64,000 bases of DNA from Tubulanus polymorphus (lineage: Eukaryota > Nemertea > Palaeonemertea > Tubulaniformes > Tubulanidae): NCBI RefSeq assembly GCF_964204645.1, contig NC_134028.1, forward strand, positions 1,240,001 to 1,304,000, given 5' to 3'. The position numbers were made by a program, and so were the translations under genes. This document shows positions 62,857 through 64,000 of the stretch, one piece after another (within the stretch, counting starts at the first letter, position 1; each line of letters begins with the position of its first letter). The notes below the pieces were generated by a model. That model made no database searches. It was given only the letters and a program-made list of their open reading frames with translations, and was not told the DNA's origin.

Positions 62857-63125
62857 TCCCCTTCCCCACTGGCACCGACCAATGACCCCTTCCCACACTG
62901 GCACTGACCAATGACCCCTTCCCACACTGGCACCGACCAATGACCCCTTCCCCACTGGCACCGACCAATGACCCCTTCCCCACTGGCACCGACCAATGAC
63001 CCCTTCCCCACTGGCAGCGAGAAATTACCCCTTCCCACACTTGCAGCGAGCAATGACCCCCTTCGCCACTGGCACCGACCAATGACCCCTTCCCCACTGG
63101 CACCGACCAATGACCCCTTCCCCAC
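62857..63125. repeat. 28/29-bp minisatellite, about 9 units
   Basis: Units TGACCCCTTCCCCACTGG plus CACCGACCAA (28 bp) alternate with 29-bp versions having CCCACACTGG. One pair has GCAGCGAGAAAT instead of CACCGACCAA. Long minus-strand frames (GKGSLVGASGEG) are repeat products. Confidence 0.93.
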
Positions 63126-63130
63126 TTCTC

Positions 63131-63384
63131 ATGTCAGTTAATGGAAAATGTCACATTCGCCGCATGTTTCAAATCAAGTGGAAGTGTAACATGATTGACG
63201 TCGATCAAAAGAACAGATTTTTGATCCGTCTGCAGAAATGGCTAATATAATTTCTGGTCGTACGAACGGACGTAGAATCAATAGAACGAAACAAACGACA
63301 TTACGCGAGATATTCACAGAAAACGGTCGCAACATCGTTAATGGAAATCTGGATGAAGATGAAATAAGGCAATGTCTGGTGTAG
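63131..63384 (+). CDS. Two overlapping small coding-like frames, unassigned
   Basis: Frame one, 63131-63250, reads MSVNGKCHIRRMFQIKWKCN and on to RLQKWLI. Frame two, 63238-63384, begins MANIISGRTNGRRINRTKQ and ends NLDEDEIRQCLV. Both look like protein and they overlap by 13 bases in different frames, suggesting one ancestral coding segment with a frameshift, or a pair of exon pieces. I cannot name a family. They could belong with the frame at 62122-62466. Confidence 0.25.
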
Positions 63385-63483
63385 GTGATGTAATAATCTA
63401 CAGCAGTGACCTGTGAAACACCTAAAGTTCTATCAACTAATCATTATCAGTCTTTCATCATTTAAAATTATCACGTGTAGGAG

Positions 63484-63722
63484 CACCCTCTCCTCCCCTT
63501 CCCCGTTCTCCCCACCCTCTCCTCCCTCCCCACGGTCTCCCCACCCTCTCCTCCCTCCCCACCCTCTCCTCCCCTTCCCCGTTCTCCCCACCCTCTCCTC
63601 CCTCCCCACGGTCTCCCTACCCTCTCCTCTCTCCCCACCCTCTCCTCCCTCCCCACGGTCTCCCCACCCCCTCCTCCCTCCCCACGGTCTCCCCACCCTC
63701 TCCTCCCTCCCCACGGTCTCCC
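63484..63722. repeat. About 30-bp pyrimidine-rich minisatellite
   Basis: CCCACCCTCTCCTCCCTCCC plus CACGGTCTCC recurs with shortened copies and a CCTTCCCCGTTCTCC variant. It is Pro/Ser-rich in one strand and Gly/Arg/Glu-rich in the other only because of the repeat. Confidence 0.93.
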
Positions 63723-64000
63723 ACCATGCAGCACGCAATGGTTTTCTGGTAATTAATGAGTAAATGGTATGCACTGATAGTTTTATACGTGCTGTTGTAT
63801 CTATATTGGATTCAATGTTCTCCACTGATAAGTGTCTCGACTCCGGGGGTGAGGGACACAGAACTAATCACAAATTGAAAGATGTACGGGTACATGTTTG
63901 TATAGGAGCTGTACGATGAAGATCTGTGGAACTGGGCTCCGCACGGGGATGACTACATCAAACCCTTTCATACTCGACTTTAGAGGATAAGATCTTTTTT

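Noticed and set aside
62688-63125. Gly/Ser/Val-rich 145-aa minus-strand frame
   Set aside because: It is the 28/29-bp minisatellite read in one frame; the non-repeat end matches nothing I recognise.
63413-63825. Pro-rich and Gly-rich frames at the window end
   Set aside because: Products of a pyrimidine-rich minisatellite; no start, splice or homology support.

Overview
This window is nuclear DNA from an intron-rich invertebrate animal. It is AT-rich, the protein-coding genes have many short exons with ordinary GT-AG introns, three of the four recognisable genes have clear vertebrate counterparts, and the intergenic and intronic DNA is full of short inverted-repeat elements, microsatellites and minisatellites. 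A lophotrochozoan (mollusc, annelid or brachiopod-like) marine invertebrate is my best guess, but nothing in the sequence fixes the phylum. I see no operons, bacterial genes, rRNA, CRISPR or intact mobile-element genes.

Layout. 1-14.2 kb is gene-poor: a decayed LINE tail (3.83 kb), a tRNA-like SINE head followed by telomere-like repeats (6.9 kb), a long purine tract with about 22 GGGA units (7.67-8.14 kb), a CpG-richer stretch (8.3-9.6 kb), an 18-bp repeat (10.6 kb) and a terminal-inverted-repeat element (13.08 kb). A single-exon PLAC8/cornifelin-type gene lies at 14405-14734 (+). A 9-exon hnRNP H/F gene (three quasi-RRMs, Gly-rich linkers, 485 aa) occupies 17984-21989 (+). It faces a 29-exon TMEM94 gene (36825-24305, minus, 1359 aa), and the gap between the two 3' ends is filled by a 65/130-bp tandem repeat with TTAGGG and CCAAT motifs. 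Between TMEM94 and the next gene lie a 76-bp repeat array with tRNA B-box-like palindromes and a 20-bp minisatellite. A 24-exon DLG5 gene (coiled coil, four PDZ domains, SH3, guanylate-kinase-like domain; 1968 aa) runs on the minus strand from 61550 to 41364. 62.1-63.4 kb (+) has coding-like open frames that I cannot assign, and the window ends in two more minisatellites.

I read the gene models by joining exons at GT-AG sites. For all three spliced genes the exon lengths sum to an exact multiple of three with no internal stop, and the predicted lengths are close to the vertebrate proteins. The genes are unrelated in job: RNA splicing regulation (hnRNP H/F), an ER-membrane P-type-ATPase-like Mg2+ protein (TMEM94), a polarity/junction scaffold (DLG5) and a small Cys-rich membrane-associated protein (PLAC8). 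Their proximity looks like ordinary neighbourhood, not a functional cluster.

The most unusual material is repeat biology inside DLG5: a near-perfect 249-bp-arm hairpin that fills most of one intron, a family of short inverted-repeat elements scattered through its introns, and a minisatellite made from sequence resembling the tip of that family. I found no convincing new multi-gene system.
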